From an uncultured Sphingomonadaceae bacterium (GTDB lineage Bacteria > Pseudomonadota > Alphaproteobacteria > Sphingomonadales > Sphingomonadaceae): DNA of 64,000 nt. The notes under the pieces are model-generated. The model had not been told where the DNA came from. It did no database searches and worked only from the letters and a program-made list of their open reading frames with translations. The translations under genes were made by a program, and so were the position numbers. The stretch covers positions 1-64,000 of the forward strand of contig CANLBM010000007.1 of NCBI GenBank assembly GCA_947488845.1, read 5' to 3'. Positions 26,592 to 34,322 of the stretch are shown here, piece by piece. How positions within the stretch are numbered: the stretch's first letter is position 1; each line of letters opens with the position of its first letter.

Positions 26592-27086
26592 ATGGTTGGA
26601 ATAACTGAAATTGCTGGAGGCCTTGGCAGCCTCAAGGCGGCGAAGGACATTATTCAAGCCTTGAACGGTGTCCAAACCGCAGCCGCTGTCAATGAGGTTA
26701 AGTTGACCCTGCAAGGCCATATTATCGACGCCCAACAAACGCTGCTTTTCGCTCAAGAGGCGCAATCTGCGGCTGCCAAGCGCATAGATGATCTTGAACA
26801 AAAAATTATGAGCCTTGAAAATTGGAAGGCAGAGAAAAAACGCTATGAATTGCACGAGTTTCCAGCGGGAACTTTTGCCTATGTTTTGAAGGAAGGCGAA
26901 GCAAACGGCGAACCCTCTCATAAAATATGTCAACGGTGCTATGAAGATGGACATAAATCAATTCTCCAAACCACATCGAAGCTTCGCGGAGGCGAAAAAG
27001 TAAAATGCGAACGGTGTAATTCCGAACTTGTTCTCGCCCAATCCGGACCAGCGCCTACCCGACGAGTTACAAATTGGATGGCCTAA
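26592..27086 (+). CDS. Passenger protein: N-terminal helical region plus C-terminal zinc ribbon
   Basis: 164 residues, unknown function. Residues 1-85 are helical with coiled-coil character (QALNGVQTAAAVNEVKLTLQ ... AKRIDDLEQKI). The C-terminal part has two CxxC pairs (HKICQRCYEDGHK and KVKCERCNSEL), a zinc ribbon. Similar proteins are, to my memory, common in prophages and other mobile elements, without an assigned role. The start has AGGGG before ATG 26592. The stop codon overlaps the stop of the small minus-strand gene that follows. It lies on the transposase strand after a 146-nt spacer with short hairpins. Confidence 0.75.
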   Translation: MVGITEIAGGLGSLKAAKDIIQALNGVQTAAAVNEVKLTLQGHIIDAQQTLLFAQEAQSAAAKRIDDLEQKIMSLENWKAEKKRYELHEFPAGTFAYVLKEGEANGEPSHKICQRCYEDGHKSILQTTSKLRGGEKVKCERCNSELVLAQSGPAPTRRVTNWMA

Positions 27087-27202
27087 CGAGGCTTTTTCTC
27101 GGAGGCCTTGTCTGAAGGCTTCTCCTTATGAGGCTTGGGCGGTGTTTTCAGCATCCGCTTTAGAACCTCGTCCTCTTTTTCCTGTTGATCGGTGTTTGTC
27201 AT
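27083..27202 (-). CDS. Very small basic passenger protein (39 aa)
   Basis: A minus-strand frame of 39 codons from ATG 27202 to TAG 27083-27085, rich in Lys, Glu and Pro, with the core LKRMLKTPPKPH and a lysine-rich tail. Short proteins with a TPPKPH core occur in alphaproteobacterial and phage mobile DNA as far as I recall, which is why I call it despite its size. Its ATG overlaps the ATG of the divergent HEPN-like gene on the palindrome CATG (27200-27203), and its stop overlaps the stop of the zinc-ribbon gene, so it exactly fills the gap between two plus-strand genes. Confidence 0.55.
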   Translation of the reverse strand: MTNTDQQEKEDEVLKRMLKTPPKPHKEKPSDKASEKKPR

Positions 27203-27820
27203 GACTGAACCACTACCAGAAAATCGCGCGCTCCACTACCAAGCTCTTGGCCATCTTTGCGCTGTTTGGGCTTCTCTTGATCGCTCAATAAACCAACTCC
27301 TACAAGAACTGCTGAATGCCCAGAAAGTCAGGCTGCCTGCCTCTCAACCCAAATGGATGCCGTGGGATCTCGTTGCACCTTGGCAAGGCAGCTAATTTAC
27401 ACAAAGACCGAAAACCAACCGTGGATAGCAGAATATATTGTTACATTGAATGCTATCACCAATGAGATTGGCCCTTTGAGAAATCGATGCATTCACGACT
27501 TTTGGGAGTTTGACGAACAAACAATCAGCCGCATTGATCGGCGAGCAAAATTAGCCAAGCCAGAGGCTTCCACACCTACCGAAATTAGCTTTGATCTTCG
27601 CCACACAATGACAACATCTCAAATCGATGAGTTAGTAAACTTGGTTTGCATCGCAACCGCAGCTATCCTTGCCGCTGTTGCCGACCTGAAGAACCACAAA
27701 GAATTGAAAGGGCTATCTCAAGAGAAATCCGTCCTAATGACTGCGGTTCGTGCACTGCTTCTTCCACGTTTAGAAGCTCACCGAGCCGGAAAGCCATTTC
27801 AGAAGCCATCTCGGGTGTAA
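27201..27820 (+). pseudogene. Frameshifted HEPN-like passenger gene
   Basis: Two consecutive frames appear to be one gene. Frame one (27201-27395) encodes MTEPLPENRALHYQALGHLC and a helix (WASLDRSINQLLQELL). Frame two, readable from about 27353 to 27820, continues with LARQLIYTKTENQPWIAEY, then LRNRCIHDFW and a long helical tail. The RNxxxH string (R-x4-H) is like the active-site motif of HEPN RNases in toxin and defence proteins; this assignment is inference. The shift lies near 27340-27360. Repair would give a protein of about 205 residues. The break could be a true mutation, a sequencing error or, less likely, programmed. Confidence 0.6.
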
Positions 27821-27872
27821 TCTCAATTTCCTGTTTTGTTAGCGCCGGCCTGTCCAGCGAATCATGTGTCAT
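27663..27872 (-). CDS. Possible small passenger protein at the right end of the transposon
   Basis: About 69 residues from ATG 27872, starting MTHDSLDRPALTKQEIEITP. The EIEITPEM string recurs, in my recollection, in short proteins of alphaproteobacterial phages and mobile elements, which supports it over a chance frame. It lies antisense to the last 158 nt of the HEPN-like gene, so one of the two is probably eroded. The start is 31 nt inside the right inverted repeat. Confidence 0.4.
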   Translation of the reverse strand: MTHDSLDRPALTKQEIEITPEMASEMAFRLGELLNVEEAVHEPQSLGRISLEIALSILCGSSGRQQRQG

Positions 27873-27903
27873 AACGCCCTGCTTTGTCAAATATACTATT
27901 GCC

Positions 27904-27911
27904 AATTATTA
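27904..27911. repeat. Target-site duplication, right copy
   Basis: AATTATTA identical to 25421-25428. Its last three bases (27909-27911) are the TAA stop codon of the patatin gene on the minus strand. Confidence 0.93.
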
Positions 27912-28739
27912 GGCATGACACTCGGCCATTTTCGCCAAAATTTTCGGGATGACTTTCTCCGTCTCGCGCCGGCCGATATCTATCAGTTCCTCGGCGCGGG
28001 TGAAATTCTGGATGTCGATATGGCCGACTGGTGGTGACATGGCAAAATCCGGCGGATCGAGCGCCAGCGAATAGCGACCGAGATTGCGCAACGACAGGCC
28101 GACCGACGCCTTGACGATCGCGAGGCTATTGGGTTCCCTGCCGTTATTGACCGCAATTCCGGCTGCGATGGACCGGTTGATGAAATCATCCTGCAGGTTG
28201 ACCGACAGGCACAGAGCCATGGGTGCCAGATCGCGCACGGGCGACACCGGAACCGGCAAGGCGGCTCCCCCGTCAACCAGCAAGCGTCCTTCATGCTGCA
28301 CAGGCTTGAATATGCCGGGCAGCGACATCGAGGCGCGGATCGCCGGCACCAGCTTGCCGGATTTCATCACAATCGTATCGCCGGTACGCAGGTCGGCGGC
28401 GACCGCCGCGACCGGAAAGGGCAGATCCTCGAAATCGAGATCACCGAATTCGGTCTCCAGTTCTTTCTGGATATTGCGCGCGCCCATGACGGCACCGCGC
28501 TTGAAATGCGGGTCCATGAAACGCAGCATGTTGCGAAAATTGACGTTGCGCGCCATGTCTTCGATATAGTCCAGCTTGCCGACAGCATAGCTGGCACCGA
28601 CAATCGCTCCCATCGATGTACCGGCGATGGCGGCGATTTCCAGCGGTGATTTGTCGATCGCCCGCAACACGCCGATATGGGTCCAGCCGAGACCGGCTCC
28701 GCCGCCCAGTGCGAGGGATATCTTTCCGGCGCCGCTCAT
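27909..28739 (-). CDS. Patatin-like phospholipase
   Basis: 276 residues from ATG 28739. The oxyanion-hole motif GGGAGLGWTHIGVL is at residues 13-26, the nucleophile in GTSMG near 43 and the second dyad residue in VDGGAALPVPV near 155. A single-domain serine lipase or acyl hydrolase of the patatin fold acting on membrane lipids. The open frame extends far upstream, but the chosen start gives the family N terminus and overlaps the preceding stop by ATGA. The IS1595-type transposon inserted exactly at its stop codon, which the target duplication preserved. Confidence 0.93.
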   Translation of the reverse strand: MSGAGKISLALGGGAGLGWTHIGVLRAIDKSPLEIAAIAGTSMGAIVGASYAVGKLDYIEDMARNVNFRNMLRFMDPHFKRGAVMGARNIQKELETEFGDLDFEDLPFPVAAVAADLRTGDTIVMKSGKLVPAIRASMSLPGIFKPVQHEGRLLVDGGAALPVPVSPVRDLAPMALCLSVNLQDDFINRSIAAGIAVNNGREPNSLAIVKASVGLSLRNLGRYSLALDPPDFAMSPPVGHIDIQNFTRAEELIDIGRRETEKVIPKILAKMAECHA

Positions 28740-28948
28740 AAAGATACATCCTCGGCCAATATCGCCTTTGCTTCGACCAGATCCTCTGCCAGCACCATCA
28801 CCCGGGCGGGCAGCGCGATACCGGCGCCTTCGACGATATTGACATTGCTGTCGAAACAGACGGCCCCAATGCCGGTGGCTTCCAGCCGTCCACGGATGAT
28901 CTCGGCTTCCACACCGTGCATATGCCGGGACAATTCGACCAGACTCAT
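28736..28948 (-). CDS. DUF2007 domain protein
   Basis: 70 residues. The fold seen in DUF2007 (putative signal-transducing protein) is indicated by MSLVELSRHMHGVEAEIIRGRLEATGIGAVCFDSN and the C-terminal VMVLAEDLVEAKAIL. Such proteins look like stand-alone regulatory ACT/P-II-like modules of unknown ligand. It starts 3 nt after the PNPOx-like stop and overlaps patatin by 4 nt. Confidence 0.85.
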   Translation of the reverse strand: MSLVELSRHMHGVEAEIIRGRLEATGIGAVCFDSNVNIVEGAGIALPARVMVLAEDLVEAKAILAEDVSL

Positions 28949-28951
28949 AAT

Positions 28952-29509
28952 CTATTGCCCGCCAAAATAGCGGTCCGACGCGCGTGTCGGGAAACCATCG
29001 ATACTTTTCACCCTGCCGGCGGTCTTTTCTTTCCAGGCGTCGGGATCGGCCTGGCGATGATATTTGACCAGGGTTTCGCGCTCGGCTTTCATGTCCATCT
29101 GCGGCACCCCCCAGCCGCAGCTGGTCTGTATGCTGTCGATCTTGATGTAGAAAATCTGGCGGGTGCCGGGAAGAATATCGAAGTGCGCGACCAGTTCCTC
29201 CCAACCGCTATCCTGCGGCAGAACGGGCTGTCCGGTTCCATAGAGCCGCATGATCAGCGCCGGGTTGGCAAAATTGTTGAACATGATGGTGATCCGGCCA
29301 TCGGCGACCAGATGGGCATGGGTTTCGTTACCCGAGCCCCCCAGATCCAGATAGGCCACCCGGTCGGGCGCGAGCACCCGAAACGCATCATAGCCCTTGG
29401 GCGACAGATTGATCCGGCCGTCCGCCGCAGCTGTCGCCACAAAGAACATCGGCTGCTTGGCGATGAAGGCGACATGATTGTCATTCAGCGCATCAAAAAA
29501 ATCGGCCAC
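28952..29509 (-). CDS. Pyridoxamine 5'-phosphate oxidase-family (flavin-binding split-barrel) protein
   Basis: 185 residues. FFVATAAADGRINLSPKGYDAFRVL and ITIMFNNFANPALIMRLYGTGQPV are the split-barrel strands of FMN/F420-binding PNPOx-like proteins. It is not PdxH, whose substrate-binding C terminus is missing. Family members reduce or sequester flavin-linked substrates; no specific reaction can be assigned. Lies in the tldD-to-patatin run, 13 nt after the CPBP gene. Confidence 0.85.
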   Translation of the reverse strand: MADFFDALNDNHVAFIAKQPMFFVATAAADGRINLSPKGYDAFRVLAPDRVAYLDLGGSGNETHAHLVADGRITIMFNNFANPALIMRLYGTGQPVLPQDSGWEELVAHFDILPGTRQIFYIKIDSIQTSCGWGVPQMDMKAERETLVKYHRQADPDAWKEKTAGRVKSIDGFPTRASDRYFGGQ

Positions 29510-29522
29510 GACAAATTCCAGT

Positions 29523-30029
29523 TCAGTAAAATGGACCGCCGAAGAACAGTTTCCAGGCCAGTACCAATGTCCAGTGGATCGCGATCACCGGCCACAACGA
29601 CTGCGTAACGATCCGGATATGGGTCAATATAATGCCCAGTATGAACGTAGCAAACAGAAACGACGGTTGCAGAAAAATGGCCGCCCACGGAGGGCCGAAG
29701 GTCAGCGCCTGCAACGGATGCCAGAGCATGAACAAAAAGGCGGAGAGCCAGCTCCCCCAGCGTTGCGAGAATGTCGCGAGCCAGGACAGCAGGACGCCGC
29801 GGAAGACCAGTTCCTCGATAAAGACCGGAACGAAAAACAGGAAAATGCCGGCGATCAGTGCCGCAGGAATATCGCCAACGGGATCAAAGGCGAGCCAGCC
29901 GCCGAAAAACCCTGCCAGCGCGATAATTGCTCCCGCCGGGAGCCCGATACCCAATGAGGCTTTCCACCGACCTTTATCCGGCCAGAGCTTCAATGCTCGC
30001 CAAGTCTGTTTGACAGCCACTCTCAACAT
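29523..30029 (-). CDS. CPBP-family intramembrane metalloprotease (CAAX-protease-like)
   Basis: 168 residues with about five helices. The ABI/Rce1-type motifs are present: EELVFRGVLLSWLA (EExxxR) and LFMLWHPLQALTFGP (HxxxA-like), plus an IIAIHWTLVLAWK-like last helix. Bacterial members are implicated in immunity to peptides or in protein maturation; the target is unknown here. ATG 30029 is preferred over a TTG at 30041 because the upstream gene ends at 30035. Confidence 0.88.
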   Translation of the reverse strand: MLRVAVKQTWRALKLWPDKGRWKASLGIGLPAGAIIALAGFFGGWLAFDPVGDIPAALIAGIFLFFVPVFIEELVFRGVLLSWLATFSQRWGSWLSAFLFMLWHPLQALTFGPPWAAIFLQPSFLFATFILGIILTHIRIVTQSLWPVIAIHWTLVLAWKLFFGGPFY

Positions 30030-30034
30030 ATCGC

Positions 30035-30568
30035 CTACCAAATCGCCCCGTCATCAATCGCGGCCTGTTCTCCGGGTCGGAAGTGCCGCCCGAGAACCTC
30101 GTTTCGATGGGGAAATCGGCCGAATTTTGCGATCACATCGCGATGTTCATTGGCAAACTTCTGATTGCTGCCAAGTTTCGTGAACAAGGCAACGGACTTG
30201 TTTTGCAGGCGGAAGTCCTCCGCGTGCATGAATGGCATGTACAGAAATTGCCGTTGTTCCTCGGGAAGTTGCTGGTCGATCTCCAGATTGACCGCCATTT
30301 CCGCAATCTGCTGGGCCAGAGGATCGGTGGAATAGGCTCTGGCGCTATCGCGGAACATATTGCGCGGAATTTGATCGAAGAGAATGACAGCGGCAAGCAC
30401 AGTTTCCGGCAGCGTCAGAAAATCTGATGCGATTTTGGATTTCTGTTCGTCCCACAGTTCGAAAAAACGGGCTTCGCAAATTGTGTCCAATGCGACGCTT
30501 TTGGTCCACCAGTCCTTCGGATCGAGCTCGCGAAACCAGAATGACAATATCTCCTCGGGCCAGTTCAA
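30035..30568 (-). CDS. DUF924 family protein
   Basis: 177 residues, helical, recognised by ILSFWFRELDPKDWWTKS, ILFDQIPRNMFRDSARAYSTDPLAQ and FLYMPFMHAEDFRLQNKSVALF. A widely conserved family with a tetratricopeptide-like fold and no established biochemical role. Located 5 nt before the CPBP gene and 36 nt after tldD. Confidence 0.93.
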   Translation of the reverse strand: MNWPEEILSFWFRELDPKDWWTKSVALDTICEARFFELWDEQKSKIASDFLTLPETVLAAVILFDQIPRNMFRDSARAYSTDPLAQQIAEMAVNLEIDQQLPEEQRQFLYMPFMHAEDFRLQNKSVALFTKLGSNQKFANEHRDVIAKFGRFPHRNEVLGRHFRPGEQAAIDDGAIW

Positions 30569-30604
30569 CGGAACAACCTTGCTTTTGTCATGCCAGTTTC
30601 GGAC

Positions 30605-32032
30605 TCAAGCCGTCCCTCCAACCGTCAAGCTATCCACCAGCAAAGTCGGCTGTCCGACGCCAGCGGGGACGGACTGGCCGCCCTTGCCGCACATGCCGAT
30701 GCCTTCATCGAGCGCCATGTCATTGCCGATGCCGCTTACCTTGGTCAGCACGGTCGGACCATCGCCGATCAGCGTTGCGCCCTTGATGGGCGCGCCAAGC
30801 TTGCCGTTCTCGATCTTGTATGCCTCGGTGCAGGAGAAAACGAATTTGCCGGAGACGATATCGACCTGTCCGCCGCCGAAGCTTTTGGCATAGATGCCGT
30901 TCTTGACCCGGCTCATCAATTCGTCAGGATCGTCCTTGCCGCCGCGCATGAAGGTATTCGTCATTCGCGGCATCGGAGCGTGGGCATAGCTTTCGCGGCG
31001 CCCGTTGCCGGTCGCCGGCACGCCCATCAGACGCGCGTTGAGCCGGTCCTGCATATAGCATTTCAATATGCCGTCCTCGATCAGGACATTTTCCTGCGTC
31101 GGCGTGCCTTCGTCATCGATGCTCAGCGAGCCGCGCCGTTCCCTGATCGAGCCATCGTCGACCACGGTTACGCCGGGTGCAGCCACGCGCTGGCCGATCT
31201 TGCCGGAAAAGGCGCTGGTGCCCTTGCGGTTGAAATCGCCTTCGAGCCCATGGCCGATGGCTTCGTGCAAGATGATGCCGGGCCAGCCGGGGCCGAGCAA
31301 TACGGTCTGTTCGCCAGCCGGCGCGTCGACGCTTTCGAGATTGACCAGCGCCTGAGCCAAAGCCTCGTCGACCGCGCGGTTCCAGCGCGCTTCCTCGAAC
31401 AGGTCGTCGTAGAGATAACGCCCGCCCATGCCGAAGCTGCCGCTTTCACGCCGGCCATTCTGCTCGGCGACGATCGAGACATTCAGCCGCACCAGAGGCC
31501 GCACATCGGTCGCAACAAAGCCGTCGGGACGGACGATTTCAATCACGCTCCAGCTACCCGAGAGTCCGACCGAAACCTGGGACACACGGGGATCGCGCGC
31601 GCGCGCCGCAGCATCTATCTGCTGGCAGAGCGCAACTTTTTTCGCGAACGGGATCGCTTCCAGGGGGTTGGCTTCGCCATAAAGATGCCGGTTGTTACCG
31701 CGTGGCGGCGCGGCTTTTTCACCTTTGGCCGGATCGAGCAGTTGTAGCGTCTGCGCAGCGCGTTTGATCGCCGCCTCGCTGATTTCGTTGCTGTGGGAAA
31801 ATCCGGTCATCTCGCCCGATACACCGCGCAGGCCAAAGCCGCTGTCTGTGCTGTAGTCAGCGGTCTTCAGACGGCCGTCATCAAAGCCAAAACTCTCAAC
31901 CGCGCTATATTGCAGATAGAGTTCGCCATCGTCACAAGCCGACAGGCTGCCTGCAACCAGCGCTTTGGCGCGCTCCGGGTCGAGACCGTCAGGACGATAT
32001 AGGAATGAGCGGGGATCAAGGTTTTTTATCAT
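30605..32032 (-). CDS. tldD: Metalloprotease TldD
   Basis: 475 residues. The zinc motif HEAIGHGLEGD is near the middle, followed by GVTVVDDGSI and the glycine-rich C-terminal half of TldD proteins. TldD works with TldE/PmbA in the cytosol to degrade unfolded peptides and process some peptide natural products (microcin B17). The partner TldE is not in the window. It is the largest gene of a tight minus-strand run (zinc finger, tldD, DUF924, CPBP, PNPOx, DUF2007, patatin), with gaps of 48, 36, 5, 13, 3 and -4 nt. Confidence 0.95.
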   Translation of the reverse strand: MIKNLDPRSFLYRPDGLDPERAKALVAGSLSACDDGELYLQYSAVESFGFDDGRLKTADYSTDSGFGLRGVSGEMTGFSHSNEISEAAIKRAAQTLQLLDPAKGEKAAPPRGNNRHLYGEANPLEAIPFAKKVALCQQIDAAARARDPRVSQVSVGLSGSWSVIEIVRPDGFVATDVRPLVRLNVSIVAEQNGRRESGSFGMGGRYLYDDLFEEARWNRAVDEALAQALVNLESVDAPAGEQTVLLGPGWPGIILHEAIGHGLEGDFNRKGTSAFSGKIGQRVAAPGVTVVDDGSIRERRGSLSIDDEGTPTQENVLIEDGILKCYMQDRLNARLMGVPATGNGRRESYAHAPMPRMTNTFMRGGKDDPDELMSRVKNGIYAKSFGGGQVDIVSGKFVFSCTEAYKIENGKLGAPIKGATLIGDGPTVLTKVSGIGNDMALDEGIGMCGKGGQSVPAGVGQPTLLVDSLTVGGTA

Positions 32033-32080
32033 CCCGTATATATAGAAATGATTCGGGAGGCTTGCACCCCTTATGTCGGA

Positions 32081-32290
32081 TTATTCTTCGTGCAGCGCTG
32101 AAGTGACGTCTGCGGGACCGCCAACCAGAACGAATCGCCGGTCACAATAGCCGCAATCGACATAGCCTTTTTCGTCTATCTCGAGCCAGACACGCGGATG
32201 GCCGAGGGCTGCGCCTCCAGGAATATCCGTGGCGCCATCGCAAGAATTGCGTTTCTTGGCCGTTCTGACAATTTCGGGAGCGTCTATCAT
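32081..32290 (-). CDS. Zinc-finger (CHCC/NDUFS6-like) protein
   Basis: 69 residues from ATG 32290. The metal ligands are C in KRNSCDG, H in GHPRVWLEID and the CGYC pair. This pattern matches the short alphaproteobacterial zinc-finger proteins related to the mitochondrial complex I subunit NDUFS6. It may associate with respiratory complex I, though nuo genes are absent here. First gene of the run leading into tldD. Confidence 0.88.
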   Translation of the reverse strand: MIDAPEIVRTAKKRNSCDGATDIPGGAALGHPRVWLEIDEKGYVDCGYCDRRFVLVGGPADVTSALHEE

Positions 32291-32337
32291 GAAAGTGCGA
32301 TTAGCAATGGAACGACCATCGCGCAATCCTGCAAATA

Positions 32338-32886
32338 TCAGTAATAGTTCATGGTGATCGGGAAGGTCGCTTCGTACACACCGGGTTGTTGGCTGGCACC
32401 CACGTCCAGCGTGGCGCCGATACGAAGTGTAATCACGTCTGTACTGGCGATGCGGAACAGACCGGGAAGGAATGTCGGCGTCAGATTGTCTGCCTGCAAC
32501 GTCAGCGACCGCATCGTCATGTTGGCGCCGCCGCCGATCCGATTGAGGAGATAGCTGCCGGAGCCCGAGCTGATATATACGAACCGGTTACGCGTTCCAT
32601 AACCCTGAAACTCCGCGTTACTTACCGTTCCGCCTGCAGCGACGACCGATCCGGTCACGGTGCGGACGCCTGCGGTGCTGACTCTTGCTGTCCCGCCGGT
32701 CAAACCCGGGATCAAATTCCCGAAATTCAGATCGTGGACCGGGACGAGCGACAACGGACTGACCACCACTGCATCGGTCTCGGCTGTATCCGTTTGCGCA
32801 AGAACAGCGGGTCCACTTGTCAGTACGACAAGCACGAACAACAGGCAGCCGATCAGGCGTGGTATGATGTGGTCTCTGGTCTTCAC
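32338..32886 (-). CDS. DUF4402 secreted protein (paralogue 1)
   Basis: 182 residues: a signal peptide (ending AVLAQ) and a beta-sandwich DUF4402 domain, seen in HDLNFGNLIPG, then YLLNRIGGGANMTMRSL and the closing PGVYEATFPITMNYY. The GTG at 32886 is preferred over an ATG at 32922 because it has an AGGGCAG ribosome site and gives a clean signal peptide. One of three tandem paralogues; the fold resembles pilin-like or surface beta proteins, but no chaperone or usher is nearby. Confidence 0.85.
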   Translation of the reverse strand: MKTRDHIIPRLIGCLLFVLVVLTSGPAVLAQTDTAETDAVVVSPLSLVPVHDLNFGNLIPGLTGGTARVSTAGVRTVTGSVVAAGGTVSNAEFQGYGTRNRFVYISSGSGSYLLNRIGGGANMTMRSLTLQADNLTPTFLPGLFRIASTDVITLRIGATLDVGASQQPGVYEATFPITMNYY

Positions 32887-32973
32887 AAAAACTGCCCTAA
32901 ATCGAAAGCTACAAATTTGCATTTACAGTTATAGTTAATTTCACGGTAACCGAATTGATGTTCGAGGCTCAGG

Positions 32974-33531
32974 CTATTGATAATCAATGGTAATGTTAAA
33001 CGTACCCACATAGGCTCCGGCAGCCTGGTTGGCGTTTATGGTAAGCCTTCCGCCAAGCTTGTAGTCGACCGCCCCGCTGGCACTCAAATCCCGGTTCCGT
33101 GTGCCGTTGCCGCCGTCAAAGCGAAACTGATCGACGCGCATCGTTTGACTGCCACCCACGCGGGTCAAATCAATCTGGTTCTGGCTGACGGTCATGCGAA
33201 CCCGCTCCAGCGGCGATCCATAAGCCGAGAACCATGCAGCGGTATGAGTTCCGCCCAGCGAGACCGCATTGCCACTCAAATGGATCAGAGCATCATTGTC
33301 TGGATTAATGGTAAATTGGCTCTGGGTCGTGCCCGCGGCAAAATTCCCAAAATGCAGGTCTGCATTTTTGGTGATGTTGACGCCCTGGTTAATCTCGGTC
33401 CGGCTCTGTCCATTGCCGGATGAGGCGTCCGCAGCCGCAGAAGAAAGAAAGGCAGCAGCGAGGACCGGAAGAATCGCCGTGCTTTTTATCGACCGCCATC
33501 CAGTCCGCTTTTGATAATATCTGTTTCCCAC
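32974..33531 (-). CDS. DUF4402 secreted protein (paralogue 2)
   Basis: 185 residues with a signal peptide (LPVLAAAFLSSAAADA) and a DUF4402 domain: NADLHFGNFAAGTTQSQFTI, SQTMRVDQFRFDGG and the ending GAYVGTFNITIDYQ. The start is probably GTG 33531, with no strong ribosome site. The core tracks paralogues 1 and 3 strand for strand at modest identity, consistent with old tandem duplication. Confidence 0.83.
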   Translation of the reverse strand: MGNRYYQKRTGWRSIKSTAILPVLAAAFLSSAAADASSGNGQSRTEINQGVNITKNADLHFGNFAAGTTQSQFTINPDNDALIHLSGNAVSLGGTHTAAWFSAYGSPLERVRMTVSQNQIDLTRVGGSQTMRVDQFRFDGGNGTRNRDLSASGAVDYKLGGRLTINANQAAGAYVGTFNITIDYQ

Positions 33532-33634
33532 CGAAATCCCGATATAGAAGAAGTGAGCAGATAGGATTGAATGATATGGTTAAATCTGCGTTAACTTACG
33601 CCGGGTCCGAGCGCGGTCGATATCCGGAAGGGAC

Positions 33635-34153
33635 TCAAAGATAATTGACCGTCACCGAAAAACTGCCCTCATATTGGCCCGGTTCCTGGGCAGCCCCCAC
33701 AGTCAATCGACCGCCCACCTTGAAATTGCCAATCGAGGTAAAAAGCGGCAAAAGGCGAATAGACGCACCGTTCAGCGTAAAATTATCCACGAGCATCGTT
33801 TGCGAACCGCCATTGCGGGTCAAGGTGGTCGAACCCGGCACATTGATTTGATAGTAGATCAGCGGACGAGCCGACACCTGAAAGCGGGCCGCCGATACCG
33901 TACCGCCAAATGGCGTAGCATCGCCTGTCTGTATTGAGCGGATATCGGAGTAAGGATTGATCACGACAGTCGAAACCGTACTGCCCGCAATAATGTTGCC
34001 AAATTGAAGATCTTGCAATCTTTGCACCGTACTTGGCTGGGCAATGTCGGCAACCGACTCTCCTGCTGCCGTCTGCGCGTAGAGTGGACCTGCAGCGGCG
34101 CCCGCCAGTATCACCAAGGCAACCCCTGACAGTTTGCGCAGAACTAAACGCAT
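33635..34153 (-). CDS. DUF4402 secreted protein (paralogue 3)
   Basis: 172 residues from ATG 34153 (the open frame continues to 34216, but this start gives a standard signal peptide MRLVLRKLSGVALVILAGAA ending YAQ). DUF4402 features: LQDLQFGNIIAGSTVSTVVI, SQTMLVDNFTLNG, and the end PGQYEGSFSVTVNYL. It is the first transcribed of the three paralogues; the 103-nt and 87-nt gaps between them suggest either separate promoters or one long transcript. Confidence 0.85.
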   Translation of the reverse strand: MRLVLRKLSGVALVILAGAAAGPLYAQTAAGESVADIAQPSTVQRLQDLQFGNIIAGSTVSTVVINPYSDIRSIQTGDATPFGGTVSAARFQVSARPLIYYQINVPGSTTLTRNGGSQTMLVDNFTLNGASIRLLPLFTSIGNFKVGGRLTVGAAQEPGQYEGSFSVTVNYL

Positions 34154-34322
34154 GTTCGAATTTCCTATTCTGGTCAATATTTCGGAATATATGCGATCAA
34201 ATTGCTTCAACAACAACGAAGATTTTGCGTTAAAATTTGATTAACACACTGATTTTACGTATTTTATCATTTGTTGACAACGGAGGTTTGCGCGGCACAG
34301 TCAAACGGGCTATGCGACGAAA

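Larger units (their letters stand above)
25429..27903 (+). mobile_element. IS1595-family transposon with passenger genes (2,475 bp)
   Basis: The left end starts GGCAATTATATACTTGACAA at 25429. The right end, read inward on the minus strand from 27903, starts GGCAATAGTATATTTGACAA. The inverted repeats match at 23 of 26 positions, and an identical 8-bp duplication (AATTATTA) flanks the element. Contents from left to right: transposase, zinc-ribbon protein, a 39-residue minus-strand gene, a frameshifted HEPN-like gene, and a short minus-strand gene at the right end. A plain IS of this family is about 1 kb, so roughly 1.4 kb here is cargo. Near-intact ends and an exact duplication suggest recent insertion. 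Confidence 0.93.
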
